A stretch of 64,000 nucleotides of DNA. Source: an uncultured Kushneria sp. (GTDB taxonomy: Bacteria > Pseudomonadota > Gammaproteobacteria > Pseudomonadales > Halomonadaceae). Below are positions 18,544 through 27,067 of the stretch, in pieces. The stretch's first letter is position 1; each line of letters begins with the position of its first letter. The position numbers and the translations under genes were made by a program. A model generated the notes under the pieces. That model did no database searches and was not told the DNA's origin. It saw only the letters and a list, made by a program, of their open reading frames with translations. The DNA is taken from NCBI RefSeq assembly GCF_947497025.1, contig NZ_CANMFC010000005.1, positions 124,001 to 188,000 of the forward strand. Reading direction: 5' to 3'.

Positions 18544-18566
18544 CTAAGGCAAATATTTTGCGTTAA
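18544..18566. promoter_or_regulatory. Palindromic operator 2 for TetR-type regulator
   Basis: This second copy of the 23-bp palindrome has arms CTAAGGCAAA and TTTTGCGTTAA and differs from copy 1 at only three positions. It ends 8 bp before the tetR start, so binding here would give autorepression. Centre-to-centre distance to copy 1 is 51 bp, about five helical turns. Confidence 0.75.
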
Positions 18567-18574
18567 GAGGCGCC

Positions 18575-19159
18575 ATGACCCCCAGACCGACCCTTCGCCC
18601 CGGCGGGCGCAGTGCCCGGGTACAGCAGGCCGTTCACACCGCCGTCAGTGCGCTGAATGACACCGTGGGACGCGAGCAGCTGACCATTCCGCTCATCGCC
18701 GAGCATGCCGGCGTTACCCCGTCGACGATCTATCGACGCTGGGGGTCGCTGCGCGAACTGCTCGCCGATGTGGCCGCCGAGCGGCTACGCCCGGAAGCCC
18801 CGCTGGCCGATACCGGCTCGCTGGAGGGGGATCTGATGGCCTGGGCCGGCGAATTCATGGAGGAGATGGCCTCGCGCCCCGGACAGCAGGTGATGGCCGA
18901 TGCGCTGGGCAGTGCCGGTCATGAGCCGCGCCGGCGCTGTCACGCCTGGCAGTGCGAGCAGCTCGCCCTGATGCTGTCACGTGCGCGTGATCGCGGCGAA
19001 TCGGCACTGCCGGAGGTCGATGCGCTGATCGATGGCGTCATGGCGCCCCTGATCTACCGGGTCAGCCATGCCCCCGAGACGCTCTGCGAGACCCGGTTGC
19101 GCCACTGGGTGCGCCAGGCACTCGGCAGCGCCGGCGAAAACTTTAGGGCGACCGAATAG
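18575..19159 (+). CDS. TetR/AcrR family transcriptional regulator
   Basis: The 194-residue protein has an N-terminal helix-turn-helix: LTIPLIAEHAGVTPSTIYRR followed by WGSLRELLADV. This has the TetR-family recognition-helix signature. The remaining ~120 residues form the ligand-binding/dimerisation domain. It is divergent from the MFS gene and flanked by two matching palindromes, so it most likely represses both genes until an unknown ligand binds. Confidence 0.88.
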   Translation: MTPRPTLRPGGRSARVQQAVHTAVSALNDTVGREQLTIPLIAEHAGVTPSTIYRRWGSLRELLADVAAERLRPEAPLADTGSLEGDLMAWAGEFMEEMASRPGQQVMADALGSAGHEPRRRCHAWQCEQLALMLSRARDRGESALPEVDALIDGVMAPLIYRVSHAPETLCETRLRHWVRQALGSAGENFRATE

Positions 19160-19205
19160 GGCATGAATTCATGTTCATTCCTCCTGATTGACCCGGGCGT
19201 GCTCA

Positions 19206-19221
19206 TGGCACCCTTGGCGCC
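19206..19221 (+). promoter_or_regulatory. Weak sigma-54-like promoter upstream of flhF
   Basis: TGGCAC followed by GC with the -24/-12 spacing expected for RpoN promoters lies 72 bp before the flhF start codon. The TT normally before the -12 GC is missing. flhF genes are often RpoN-dependent in other gammaproteobacteria, which raises the plausibility slightly. Confidence 0.25.
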
Positions 19222-19292
19222 ATGACATGAAGGCGACAGGCCAGGACAACACCTGCGGCCTGCACCACTGCCGTCGATCAGGAGAGCCAGGC

Positions 19293-21602
19293 ATGGGGGT
19301 ACACCGTTTTATCGGCACCAGCGCACGCGATGCCATGCGTCAGGTGCGCGAGTCACTGGGCGACGAGGCGCTGATTCTCTCCAATCGCCAGGTCGAGGGG
19401 GGCGTCGAGATCGTGGCGATGCTCGACGCCGATCAGGAAAGCCTGACCGGTCATCCGGCCGAGCCCGCACCTGATGCCCCCGAGTCCGTTACACCGGTGC
19501 CCGTGACGCCCGAACCTGCCCCCATCCCGCCTTCGGCCCCGGCGACCGCACCGCAGGAGATGCAGGCCTTCAGCGCGCAGCTGATGAATGAATTTGCCGC
19601 CATGCGCGATCTGCTCGACAGCCGCCTGAGCGCTGCACCGATGGCCGAGCCGGAACGGACCACGCCGGCCACCCGCCTGCGCCAGCGCATGATCGGCGTG
19701 GGGTTCAGCCAGACACTGGTGCGTGAGCTGATTGCGCTGCTGCCGGCCGAGTTTGCCGACACACCTGAAGAGACCATCGACGAGGCGCTCAACGGCTGGA
19801 TCAGCCGTCAGCTGGCCGCTCGGCTTGAACTGCTGGACGCTGACCGCGACCTGCTGGCCGAGGGCGGCGTGATGGCCCTGATCGGTCCGACCGGCGTCGG
19901 CAAGACCACCACCACCGCCAAGCTCGCCTCGCGCTACGTGATGGCCCACGGCAACCGCGACGCCGCCCTGATTACCACCGACAGCTACCGTATCGGCGCC
20001 CAGGAGCAGCTGCGCATCTACGCCCGTCTGCTGGGCGTGGAAGTCCATGCACTGGAAGGCGACGGCGATCTGGGGGCGCTGCTGGCGCGCCTCATGACGC
20101 CGCGTCGCGCACTGTTACAGATGCAGCGCGCCACCCCCAAACGCACCATCCTGATCGACACTCTCGGCATGAGCCAGCGCGACCCGCGGCTGGCCACCGA
20201 AGTGGCACGGCTGGGGGAGGCGGGCGTACCGATCCAGACCCTGCTGGTACTGGACGCGGCCAGCCACGGCGACACCCTCGAACAGGTGGTGGCCGCCTAT
20301 CAGCAGGCCGCCGAACAGGCCGGCACGCCGATCCGCGGCTGTATCATCACCAAGCTGGATGAATCCGCCCGGCCGGCCACCGTGCTGGACATTCTGGCTC
20401 GCCATCGGCTGCAGGTGCTGTTTGTGGCCAACGGCCAGCGGGTGCCGGAGGATCTGGCTGCGGTGGATGTGGCCGCGCTGGTGACTGAGGCGCTCGCGGT
20501 CGACAGTGCCTCCCCGTTTGGGTATGACGCCGCCACGCTGGCCGAAATGGCCGGGCAGACGCGTCAGTCGAAGGCGCATGCCCTGTCGCGCGATGTGGTC
20601 AGCCACGGTCGTTCGCTGCACGCCATGTTTGACACCCTGGCCCGCCGGGCGCCGGGAACCGCGCTGCTGGAACAGCTCTGGACCCATGGTGTGAATGATG
20701 CCGCCGGTGAGAGCTTTGCCGCCCATATGGCGGCCAGGTCGCCACTGACGGTCGCGCCAAGAGAAGAGCACGCCCTGTGGTGGTCGAAAGAGGGCGGCTC
20801 GCGCAGGCAGGACTGGAGCATGCCGCTGGTCTCGCTGGATGATCACGGCCTGCCGCTGCCGCAGACCTGGCTGCGCCATCGCCTGCCGGCCTCGGAAGCC
20901 GCGCGCATGCGCTGGGCGCGCGAGACCCACCAGAGTGCCTGGCACCTGATGGCCGCTCCGCCGGCCATCGATGAAATGCACCGGCTGGCGGCCGACCGGC
21001 AGCTGTGGATGGCGGCGGCCACGGCCGCCCGCCGGGTTCGCCATCAGGGCGAGCGTCAGCGACTGGTCGATCTGGCGGGGCTTGCCGCCGAGATCGATCA
21101 GCGCCAGTGCCGCTGGCGCGCCCGCCCGGTCAACATGGTGCTCTCCTGTCTGCCGGCGCTTTACGAGACGCGGGGCAGTGGCGCACCGGTCGAGGTGCTG
21201 GTGTGGTTTGCAAGGCTGCATGACGTTGACGACAACCGGGTGCTGGCGCGGCGCTACTGGCTCTCCAATGCCGTGACCGGTCGCGATGTGGCCTCGAGGC
21301 TGGCCCGGGCCGTGGCGCTGGAAGGGCTCGAGGGGCTGACCCGTCAGGCCATGCGTCGCTTGGAAGAGAGCGGCGTGGCGCGCAGTGATCGCGAGACCCG
21401 GCTGCAGCTGGCCTCCGGGCTGGCGGCACTGGCCACCCGACTGGAGCTGTGCAGTGAGGACTGGGCGATGGATGTGCGCGCCCAGCTGTTCAATCTGTCC
21501 GGCGGCACACGGCGGCGCACCGGCACCGTCCTGCTGGAGGCCTTGATGCAGGCCTTCACGGCCCGCGATGCGCTGATGGATGCCCGCGGAGCGCGTGCGT
21601 GA
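19293..21602 (+). CDS. flhF: FlhF-type SRP GTPase with large C-terminal extension
   Basis: Residues 1-45 (VHRFIGTSARDAMRQVRESL, then ILSNRQVEGGVEIVAM) match the FlhF basic domain. A Pro/Ala-rich linker follows to about 120, then the N and G domains. G motifs are GPTGVGKTTTT (198-208), DTLGMSQRD (289-297) and TKLDE (353-357). FlhF sets flagellar number and position at the cell pole. Usual length is about 400-490 residues; here ~340 more follow (about 430-769), Arg/Trp-rich and helical-looking, with no domain I recognise. ATG 19293 has AGGAG upstream. No flhA, fleN or fliA is adjacent. Confidence 0.82.
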   Translation: MGVHRFIGTSARDAMRQVRESLGDEALILSNRQVEGGVEIVAMLDADQESLTGHPAEPAPDAPESVTPVPVTPEPAPIPPSAPATAPQEMQAFSAQLMNEFAAMRDLLDSRLSAAPMAEPERTTPATRLRQRMIGVGFSQTLVRELIALLPAEFADTPEETIDEALNGWISRQLAARLELLDADRDLLAEGGVMALIGPTGVGKTTTTAKLASRYVMAHGNRDAALITTDSYRIGAQEQLRIYARLLGVEVHALEGDGDLGALLARLMTPRRALLQMQRATPKRTILIDTLGMSQRDPRLATEVARLGEAGVPIQTLLVLDAASHGDTLEQVVAAYQQAAEQAGTPIRGCIITKLDESARPATVLDILARHRLQVLFVANGQRVPEDLAAVDVAALVTEALAVDSASPFGYDAATLAEMAGQTRQSKAHALSRDVVSHGRSLHAMFDTLARRAPGTALLEQLWTHGVNDAAGESFAAHMAARSPLTVAPREEHALWWSKEGGSRRQDWSMPLVSLDDHGLPLPQTWLRHRLPASEAARMRWARETHQSAWHLMAAPPAIDEMHRLAADRQLWMAAATAARRVRHQGERQRLVDLAGLAAEIDQRQCRWRARPVNMVLSCLPALYETRGSGAPVEVLVWFARLHDVDDNRVLARRYWLSNAVTGRDVASRLARAVALEGLEGLTRQAMRRLEESGVARSDRETRLQLASGLAALATRLELCSEDWAMDVRAQLFNLSGGTRRRTGTVLLEALMQAFTARDALMDARGARA

Positions 21603-21647
21603 GGCGGTGTCATTTAAACGGTGACGTCCATGCAAGGGGGGACGTCC

Positions 21648-22103
21648 ATGTCAGGTGATCAGGCCAGCGGTCTGCGCCAGTGGTCGCAGGCGCACGCCTT
21701 AACGCGGGACGTTCAGGGCTCGTCGATCGAGCTGGTGGTCATGACCTGGCATGAAAAAACCGCAACGCAGACGCTGGCCCGGCAGCTGCCTTGCCCCGAG
21801 CCGGACACGGTCTGGCAGCCCCGGCCGCTGATGCTGTCCTTGCCGCTGCCGGGGAGTGTCCCGGCTTCTCCCTGGTGGGTGCTCCATCTGAGCCATCTGG
21901 AAGCCCGTAGCGCGCCGGCACTGGCCGAGGCGCTGTGCTCACTTCGTCATGCCGGCATGCCACACACCGTATTGCTGGCCGCCCCCGATCATCTGGCGGT
22001 GGCCGGGCTGGTCAGCGCCGCGCGCACGCATCTGGGCGTGAGGCTCCTGCAGGATGCGCGCGCCTGGCACCAGGCGGTCATGGCGTCTCCGAGCCCGGGT
22101 TAA
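21648..22103 (+). CDS. Hypothetical protein downstream of flhF
   Basis: This is a 151-residue protein with no domain I recognise. It is Ala/Leu/His-rich, with a central PWWVLHLSHLE segment and a pattern of alternating hydrophobic stretches and helices in the C-terminal half that suggests a soluble alpha/beta fold. The ATG at 21648 has a strong AAGGGGGG site. It follows flhF by 45 bp on the same strand, in the slot where fleN sits in Pseudomonas-type clusters. However, it has no P-loop and is not FleN. Confidence 0.6.
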   Translation: MSGDQASGLRQWSQAHALTRDVQGSSIELVVMTWHEKTATQTLARQLPCPEPDTVWQPRPLMLSLPLPGSVPASPWWVLHLSHLEARSAPALAEALCSLRHAGMPHTVLLAAPDHLAVAGLVSAARTHLGVRLLQDARAWHQAVMASPSPG

Positions 22104-22235
22104 GGTAGACGTCAGGTCGACGTTAATGAAATACTTTGCACCCTTACGATATTTCCCTTGCGCCTGTCGCCATCCGCTTGTGGGCTTCCATGCCCGCCAG
22201 GCGGCATGCGTCGTTCACGATGCCGATCATTGTCG

Positions 22236-24311
22236 ATGAGAATTGTCTCGAGTATTACCGGTGACCACTGGGTGCTGGCGCTGCGCACCGTGCTGGCCGT
22301 CTGGCTGGCGCTTTACGTGGCGCTGCGTCTGGATCTGGCCCAGCCGGCCTGGGCGATTCTGGCCGTCATGATCGTGACGCTGCAGCCGGTCATGTTCACC
22401 GGCGGCACGCCGCCGCTGGGTATCATCATTCATCGCTGTATCGGCCGGTTGATCGGCACCTTTCTGGGCGCGCTGATGGGGGTGGTGCTGATCGCGCTCT
22501 TTGCTCAGCAGCCGATGCTCTATCTGCTGGCCGCCGGTGCCTGGCTGTCGTTTTGTACCTTCTGCGTGATGCTGTTAAACGATGAGCCGGCCAGCTACAT
22601 CATGATGCTCAGCGGCTATACCGCCACGCTGGTCTCGCTCACCGCGATCGGCACCGGCGTGGACAACATCTTTGATCTGGCGCTGGCGCGTACCACGGAA
22701 ACGGCGCTGGGCATCGGCGCCGGTTTTTTGATGCATGTGCTCATTGTGCCCCGCTTTGGCAGCTACGCGCTGCCGAGCACCCTTGAGGCGCTGATCGAAG
22801 GCGCCGCCGGTGAGGTGCGCGTGGCGCTGGTGGAAAAGCGTTCAAGAGCGGTGCTCAACGAACGGCTGCGTGCGCTGATGGGCAAGCACCAGCAGTTCGA
22901 GGCCCAGCACGCGCTGGCGCGCTTCGAGTTCCGCCGCTTTCGACGGCTCTTGCCGGCGCTGGATCGCTTCGCCGGTGACAGTCTGGCACTGATGACCGGG
23001 CTTCGGGAGCTCGAAGAGGCCGTCGACCGGCTGTCGCGCTGCGAGGGCGCCGATGAGATCCTCGATGCCCTTCAGGCCGCAACGCTGCCCTTTCTGGACG
23101 CGCTGAAAGAACACGGCGATCAGCTGCCGGCTCTGCCGGTTCTGCCTGATATCGACACACTGGTGGCGCCACAGGCGCGCGTGATGCGGGTCAGGGCCAC
23201 CCTGGTGCGCGAGCGCCTGGCCGAGGTCGTGCGGCTTTTGCATCATGGTCGGGCGCTGAGCCTTGCCATGCGCCGTCATCGCCATGCCCGATTGATACAG
23301 CTGACCGGGCGCCGTCCGCGCCGGACTCGCCATCCCGAGTATGGCGTGGCGCGCTACAACGCCTTTCGCGTCTTCATTGCCTTTGAGCTTCTGGGGCTGT
23401 TCTGGATTCACAGCGGCTGGCCCTCGGGGTATCTCTCCATGATGCTGCTGGGGGTCTTTATCGTGCTGTTTGCCAAGGCGCCCGACCCGGCGGCGGTGGT
23501 ACGCCAGTTTCTCACCGGCACGATCTGGGCGGTCATCATTGGCTGTCTGTTTTCCTATGTGGTCTTTCCGGCCATCACCGGGTTTCCGCTGCTGGCGCTG
23601 AGTCTCGCGGTGCCGGTGGTCATCGGCACCCTGATGACCCCGCATATGCGCTACGCCGCGGTCGGGCTTGCCGGCGCGGTGACGCTGATGACGCTTTTGA
23701 ATCTGCACCGGACCTACGTGTTTCATCCGACCCAGTTCATCAACGGCGGTCTGGCCTCGATTCTGGGCACCATCGTGACCATGGTGACCTATTCGCTCTT
23801 TCGCCAGCGCACCCCGGCGCAGCGACTGGAGACGCTGGTGGCCGCCTACTGGCGCGGGCTCGAGCGCGTCACCCGTGCGCGGCGGTTGCCGTCGCGGGCC
23901 TGGCTTGAAAGCCGACTGTACGACCGGCTGGGCCGTTTGCTGGCGCTGGGCAGCGGTGAGCAGATGCTGCGTGAAGCGGTGGACCTGCATGCCCTGGCCA
24001 TGTGCCTGTGGCGACTGCGACGGCTGGCTCGCCAGAGCGGGCCCCACCAGCGCGATATCGAGCGCTGGGTGTTTGATCTGGGCCGACAGCTGCCCCGGGC
24101 CGGGCGCGATGAAAAGGCCTGGCAGCGTCTGGCGGCGGACAGTGAGGCCCGGGCGGCCGCCCTTTACGAGATTGAGCCACTGCCCATGGCGCTGATCGGG
24201 GAGTTCGAGATGCTCTCGCACCTGCTGCGGGATCTGCCCGGCGCCGCGGCGCAGGCCCGCGAGGCGCTGGCGCAGGCCGATGACGAACAAGGAGCCATGG
24301 ATGCTCGATGA
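22236..24311 (+). CDS. FUSC family efflux membrane protein (AaeB-like)
   Basis: The protein of about 691 residues has the duplicated architecture of fusaric acid resistance/AaeB proteins. There is an N-terminal block of about six membrane helices (residues ~10-165), a cytoplasmic helical region, and a second helical block (~370-540) followed by a soluble tail. The family exports aromatic carboxylic acids or related compounds. Together with the downstream DUF1656 and HlyD genes it forms a complete efflux unit. The start is uncertain: ATG 22236 gives a sensible N-terminus but has no clear ribosome site, and 22206 is an alternative. Confidence 0.85.
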   Translation: MRIVSSITGDHWVLALRTVLAVWLALYVALRLDLAQPAWAILAVMIVTLQPVMFTGGTPPLGIIIHRCIGRLIGTFLGALMGVVLIALFAQQPMLYLLAAGAWLSFCTFCVMLLNDEPASYIMMLSGYTATLVSLTAIGTGVDNIFDLALARTTETALGIGAGFLMHVLIVPRFGSYALPSTLEALIEGAAGEVRVALVEKRSRAVLNERLRALMGKHQQFEAQHALARFEFRRFRRLLPALDRFAGDSLALMTGLRELEEAVDRLSRCEGADEILDALQAATLPFLDALKEHGDQLPALPVLPDIDTLVAPQARVMRVRATLVRERLAEVVRLLHHGRALSLAMRRHRHARLIQLTGRRPRRTRHPEYGVARYNAFRVFIAFELLGLFWIHSGWPSGYLSMMLLGVFIVLFAKAPDPAAVVRQFLTGTIWAVIIGCLFSYVVFPAITGFPLLALSLAVPVVIGTLMTPHMRYAAVGLAGAVTLMTLLNLHRTYVFHPTQFINGGLASILGTIVTMVTYSLFRQRTPAQRLETLVAAYWRGLERVTRARRLPSRAWLESRLYDRLGRLLALGSGEQMLREAVDLHALAMCLWRLRRLARQSGPHQRDIERWVFDLGRQLPRAGRDEKAWQRLAADSEARAAALYEIEPLPMALIGEFEMLSHLLRDLPGAAAQAREALAQADDEQGAMDAR

Positions 24312-24522
24312 GTGGTCGTTTCTGGGGTTTTTGACACCGCCCCTGTTTGTGCCGGTGTTTCTGGCGCTGCTGTTGTTCTGGGGCGTGCGCCGGGTGATGT
24401 CGTATTTCGCGTTGTATCGATTTTTCTGGCAGCCGGTGCTGGCCGATATCGCCATTTTTACGCTGCTGTTGTGGGCGGTACTGATGCTCGGCGGCGCACT
24501 GCCGGCAGGAGGAAGGGCATGA
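24301..24522 (+). CDS. DUF1656 small membrane protein
   Basis: This 73-residue protein has two hydrophobic helices: TPPLFVPVFLALLLFW, and one after the YRFFWQP segment. This matches the DUF1656 (AaeX-like) family that accompanies FUSC and HlyD components. ATG 24301 has AAGGAG six bases upstream and overlaps the FUSC stop by 11 nt, so translation is coupled. Its role within the pump is not established. Confidence 0.88.
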   Translation: MLDEWSFLGFLTPPLFVPVFLALLLFWGVRRVMSYFALYRFFWQPVLADIAIFTLLLWAVLMLGGALPAGGRA

Positions 24523-25484
24523 CGGACAAGGAGTCGGGTATGAAGGGCGTGTCTGCGCTGGCAGGGCGCACCCTGCGCATGGTGTTGACGCTGTTGCTGG
24601 TCGTGGCGGCACTGCTGGCAGCGTGGTGGATATGGCATCACTACATGCATGACCCCTGGACGCGCGACGGCCGTATTCGCGCCGATATCGTGCAGGTCGG
24701 CGTAGATGTCTCGGGGCTGGTCGATACGCTGGAAGTTCACGACAACGACCTGGTCCAAAAGGGCGATGTGCTTTTCACCATCGACCAGGCCCGCTATCAG
24801 CTCGCCCTGGATCAGGCGAAGGCCAGGCTGGCGCAGCTTCAGGAGCAGCGCGACGAGGCAAAGGCGACCAGCAGCCGACGTGATCGGCTCAATAATTATG
24901 TCTCCCAGGAGGCGCGCGACAACGCCCGCTTTGAGTATCGATCGGCCCAGGCAGGCGTTCAAAACGCCGAGGTGGCCGTGCGGGCCGCGAGGCTGGATCT
25001 TGATCGCTCAACGGTGCGCGCGCCAGTGGATGGCTATGTGACCAACCAGCAGCTGCGGCCCGGGCAGTATGTCAGCGCCGGCACTCAGGCCATGACGCTG
25101 GTGGATCAGCACAGCTTCTACGCGCTGGGCTACTTCGAGGAGACCAAGCTCGGGGGCATTCATCCCGGCGACCCGGCGCGCGTACGCCTGCTGGGGCGCG
25201 ACCGGGAGCTCCAGGGTCATGTGGACTCGATTGCCCGCGGTATCGTCGATAACAGCCTGACCGGACAGTCGAGCGGACTGGCCGCCGTCAATCCTTCCTT
25301 TGACTGGGTGCGCCTGTCCCAGCGGATTCCGGTGCGCATCCGGCTGGAAAACGTGCCTGATGATCTGGTGCTCTCCGCCGGTCAGACCGCGACCATCTAC
25401 GTCGATGCCCCCGGTCATGAACCGGACGAGCGCGGCTGGGGCGCGTCGCTGCGTCGCCAGCTGGAAAGGCTGTTCGATATCTAG
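24519..25484 (+). CDS. HlyD-type membrane fusion protein of the efflux unit
   Basis: This periplasmic adaptor (about 321 residues) has one N-terminal membrane anchor (VLTLLLVVAALLAAWWIW). The biotinyl/lipoyl half (GRIRADIVQVGVDVSGLV), a coiled-coil hairpin around LAQLQEQRDEAKATSSRRD, and the second lipoyl half (STVRAPVDGYVTNQQLRPGQ) follow. A beta-barrel region completes it. It would link the FUSC pump to the periplasm. ATG 24519 overlaps the DUF1656 stop (ATGA) behind AGGAGGAAGG; a second ATG at 24540 also has a good AAGGAG site. Confidence 0.9.
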   Translation: MTDKESGMKGVSALAGRTLRMVLTLLLVVAALLAAWWIWHHYMHDPWTRDGRIRADIVQVGVDVSGLVDTLEVHDNDLVQKGDVLFTIDQARYQLALDQAKARLAQLQEQRDEAKATSSRRDRLNNYVSQEARDNARFEYRSAQAGVQNAEVAVRAARLDLDRSTVRAPVDGYVTNQQLRPGQYVSAGTQAMTLVDQHSFYALGYFEETKLGGIHPGDPARVRLLGRDRELQGHVDSIARGIVDNSLTGQSSGLAAVNPSFDWVRLSQRIPVRIRLENVPDDLVLSAGQTATIYVDAPGHEPDERGWGASLRRQLERLFDI

Positions 25485-25508
25485 GCCCCGGCCCGGAAAG
25501 CTCCGGGG

Positions 25509-26189
25509 CTAGCGGGTGTAGGGCGTGGCCGGTGCCGGTCCGCGCGGGTCCGAATAGAGGTCAACGCCACGGTCGGGATGGCTGAACGCGGGCGGTCGCG
25601 ACTGGCCGGGCAGCGGGTAGCCATGCGGTGGCAGCGGATAGCTGCCCGAGGGTGGCCGATAGCCGCCTGGCGCCGGATAGGGCGAGGGCTGCCACTGATC
25701 AGGACGATGGAACCGGTGTGGGGCGGTGCCGTAAATGGTGGCCTGACGTTCGCGGTCGAACTGACGACGCTGGCCATCGTAGAGACGGTCGTACTGTCGT
25801 CTCAGCTGCTCATCGGTGTCGATGCGCTGCGGGCGGTGCCAGCCAAACCCGGGACGCCCGTCGTAGCCCCACTGGCCGTGATACCCCGGCGGTCCGCCAT
25901 GGCCGGGACGGCCGTCAAAACCCGGGCGGTTGTTGAAACCGGGGCGACCATCGAATCCGGGTCGACCATCAAACCCCGGGCGACCGGCCTGCTGCCAGCC
26001 CCGTTCACCAAAGGCGTCGTTCTGGCGAAACTGTGACTGGTTTTGTGAAAAATATGATTGGTGCTGCGAGAAATGCGAGCGGTCCTGAGAAAAATGCGAG
26101 CGTACTGGCCCCTGGTCATCGGCCAGCACTGCGCCGCTCAGCACTGAAGCGATCAATCCTGCGACAAACCCTGCCTTTAACGATGTCAT
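25509..26189 (-). CDS. Repetitive secreted Gly/Pro/Arg/Tyr-rich protein
   Basis: The 226-residue protein has a signal peptide (about 1-23, ending VLADD). Four heptads of the type RSHFSQD/QSYFSQN follow (residues 30-57), then six hexads of the type GRPGFD (69-104). The C-terminal half is Pro/Tyr/Arg-rich and contains DEQLRRQYDRLYDGQRRQFDRERQ, a charged helical stretch. No known domain was recognised. The repeats suggest an extended, perhaps surface- or polymer-binding, periplasmic protein. It stands alone, convergent with the efflux unit. Confidence 0.7.
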   Translation of the reverse strand: MTSLKAGFVAGLIASVLSGAVLADDQGPVRSHFSQDRSHFSQHQSYFSQNQSQFRQNDAFGERGWQQAGRPGFDGRPGFDGRPGFNNRPGFDGRPGHGGPPGYHGQWGYDGRPGFGWHRPQRIDTDEQLRRQYDRLYDGQRRQFDRERQATIYGTAPHRFHRPDQWQPSPYPAPGGYRPPSGSYPLPPHGYPLPGQSRPPAFSHPDRGVDLYSDPRGPAPATPYTR

Positions 26190-26264
26190 GACGGCCCCTC
26201 CCGGGAGTCGTTCGGTGCAGCCTTTATTCTAGCCTGGCAGAGTACGGGCCGCGCCATGCCGGGG

Positions 26265-26915
26265 TTACTCTCCGGTCGTCGCCTTTTTTGCCGCCTGTCG
26301 CTCAAGCTGGCGGCGCAGTTGTGGCGTCGCAATGCGTAAACGCCAGGGCGCGTCGCGATGCTCGGGCTCGGCGTAGTCGATGCCGATGCGCGGCCCCAGA
26401 ACAATATCGTCATCGGTCACCGGTGTGCCCGGCTCGATCCAGATCCCTTCGCCGCTGCAGACATCGCAGTGATTGAAGGCGGCCTTTGTGATGCCCATGG
26501 CGCGGGTCAGCTTGCCGGGGCCGTTGAGCATGTCCCGGCCGCGCTTGCCGTTGCGCCGCTCGATCATGGTGTCTTCGCCCTGAATCGGCTCGATGGCACG
26601 AACCAGCACCGCGCAGGGGTCACCCACGGCCTCGGTCACCAGATTAAGCATGTCGTAGATGCCGTAGATCAGGTAGACATAGGCATGGCCCGGCGCGCCG
26701 AACATGATCTCGGTGCGCTGGGTGCGCCCGTGCGAGGAGTGGCAGGCGGTATCCATGAACCCAAGATAGGCTTCGGTTTCGGTGATCCGGCCGATCAGGC
26801 GCTGCTGGCCGTCATCGACAATGAGATGACACCCCAGCAGGTCGCGGGCGACCTCCAGGGTCGGACGGTCATAAAAGCTTCTGGGCAACGGGGCCGGCGC
26901 GGGTACAGCGGGCAT
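26265..26915 (-). CDS. DNA-3-methyladenine glycosylase (Mpg/AAG type)
   Basis: This is a base-excision repair enzyme of the mammalian AAG family, removing alkylated purines. Family motifs are RSFYDRPTLEVARDLLGC, ITETEAYLG, the HSSHGRTQRTEIMFG segment, AYVYLIYGIYDMLN and LNGPGKLTRAMGI. The ATG at 26915 is preceded by AAGGAGGT and gives a 216-residue protein; an upstream Met (26951) lacks this site. It is divergent from cobG. Confidence 0.93.
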   Translation of the reverse strand: MPAVPAPAPLPRSFYDRPTLEVARDLLGCHLIVDDGQQRLIGRITETEAYLGFMDTACHSSHGRTQRTEIMFGAPGHAYVYLIYGIYDMLNLVTEAVGDPCAVLVRAIEPIQGEDTMIERRNGKRGRDMLNGPGKLTRAMGITKAAFNHCDVCSGEGIWIEPGTPVTDDDIVLGPRIGIDYAEPEHRDAPWRLRIATPQLRRQLERQAAKKATTGE

Positions 26916-26997
26916 TGAACCTCCTTGTCGATGCGTCTTGCGCGAAAGCATTCGGTGCCTTCGGAGTCAGGGGATGCGATAGCATGGCCCCCATAAT

Positions 26998-27043
26998 GGA
27001 CGAGCCCGGCGCGTTTCGCCGTGTCGGGCTGTCCGATTTTTTT
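26998..27043 (+). terminator. Strong terminator hairpin in the cobG leader
   Basis: GGAC-g-AGCCCG (26998-27008) pairs with CGGGCT-GTCC (27025-27034), ten base pairs with one bulge. Seven T residues follow at 27037-27043. It points along cobG and ends 24 bp before its start codon. No plus-strand gene ends upstream, so it would attenuate cobG transcription. A smaller hairpin (GGGG-ATGC-gata-GCAT-gg-CCCC, 26970-26991) precedes it. Confidence 0.75.
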
Positions 27044-27067
27044 CATCTCTTTCGTGGTTGAACGCTC

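Noticed and set aside
21648-22103. Annotation of the gene after flhF as a truncated FleN/FlhG.
   Set aside because: There is no P-loop or MinD-like motif in the translation; only the position is similar.
22842-24962. A very long minus-strand open frame (about 700 codons) opposite the FUSC/HlyD genes.
   Set aside because: It is antisense to genes with clear family motifs. Its Gln/His/Arg-rich translation is typical of shadow frames in high-GC DNA.
26916-27067. Possible cobalamin riboswitch before cobG.
   Set aside because: The region lacks the B12 box and the other conserved aptamer segments; only hairpins and a terminator are visible. The cobL and cbiD upstream regions also lack these elements.
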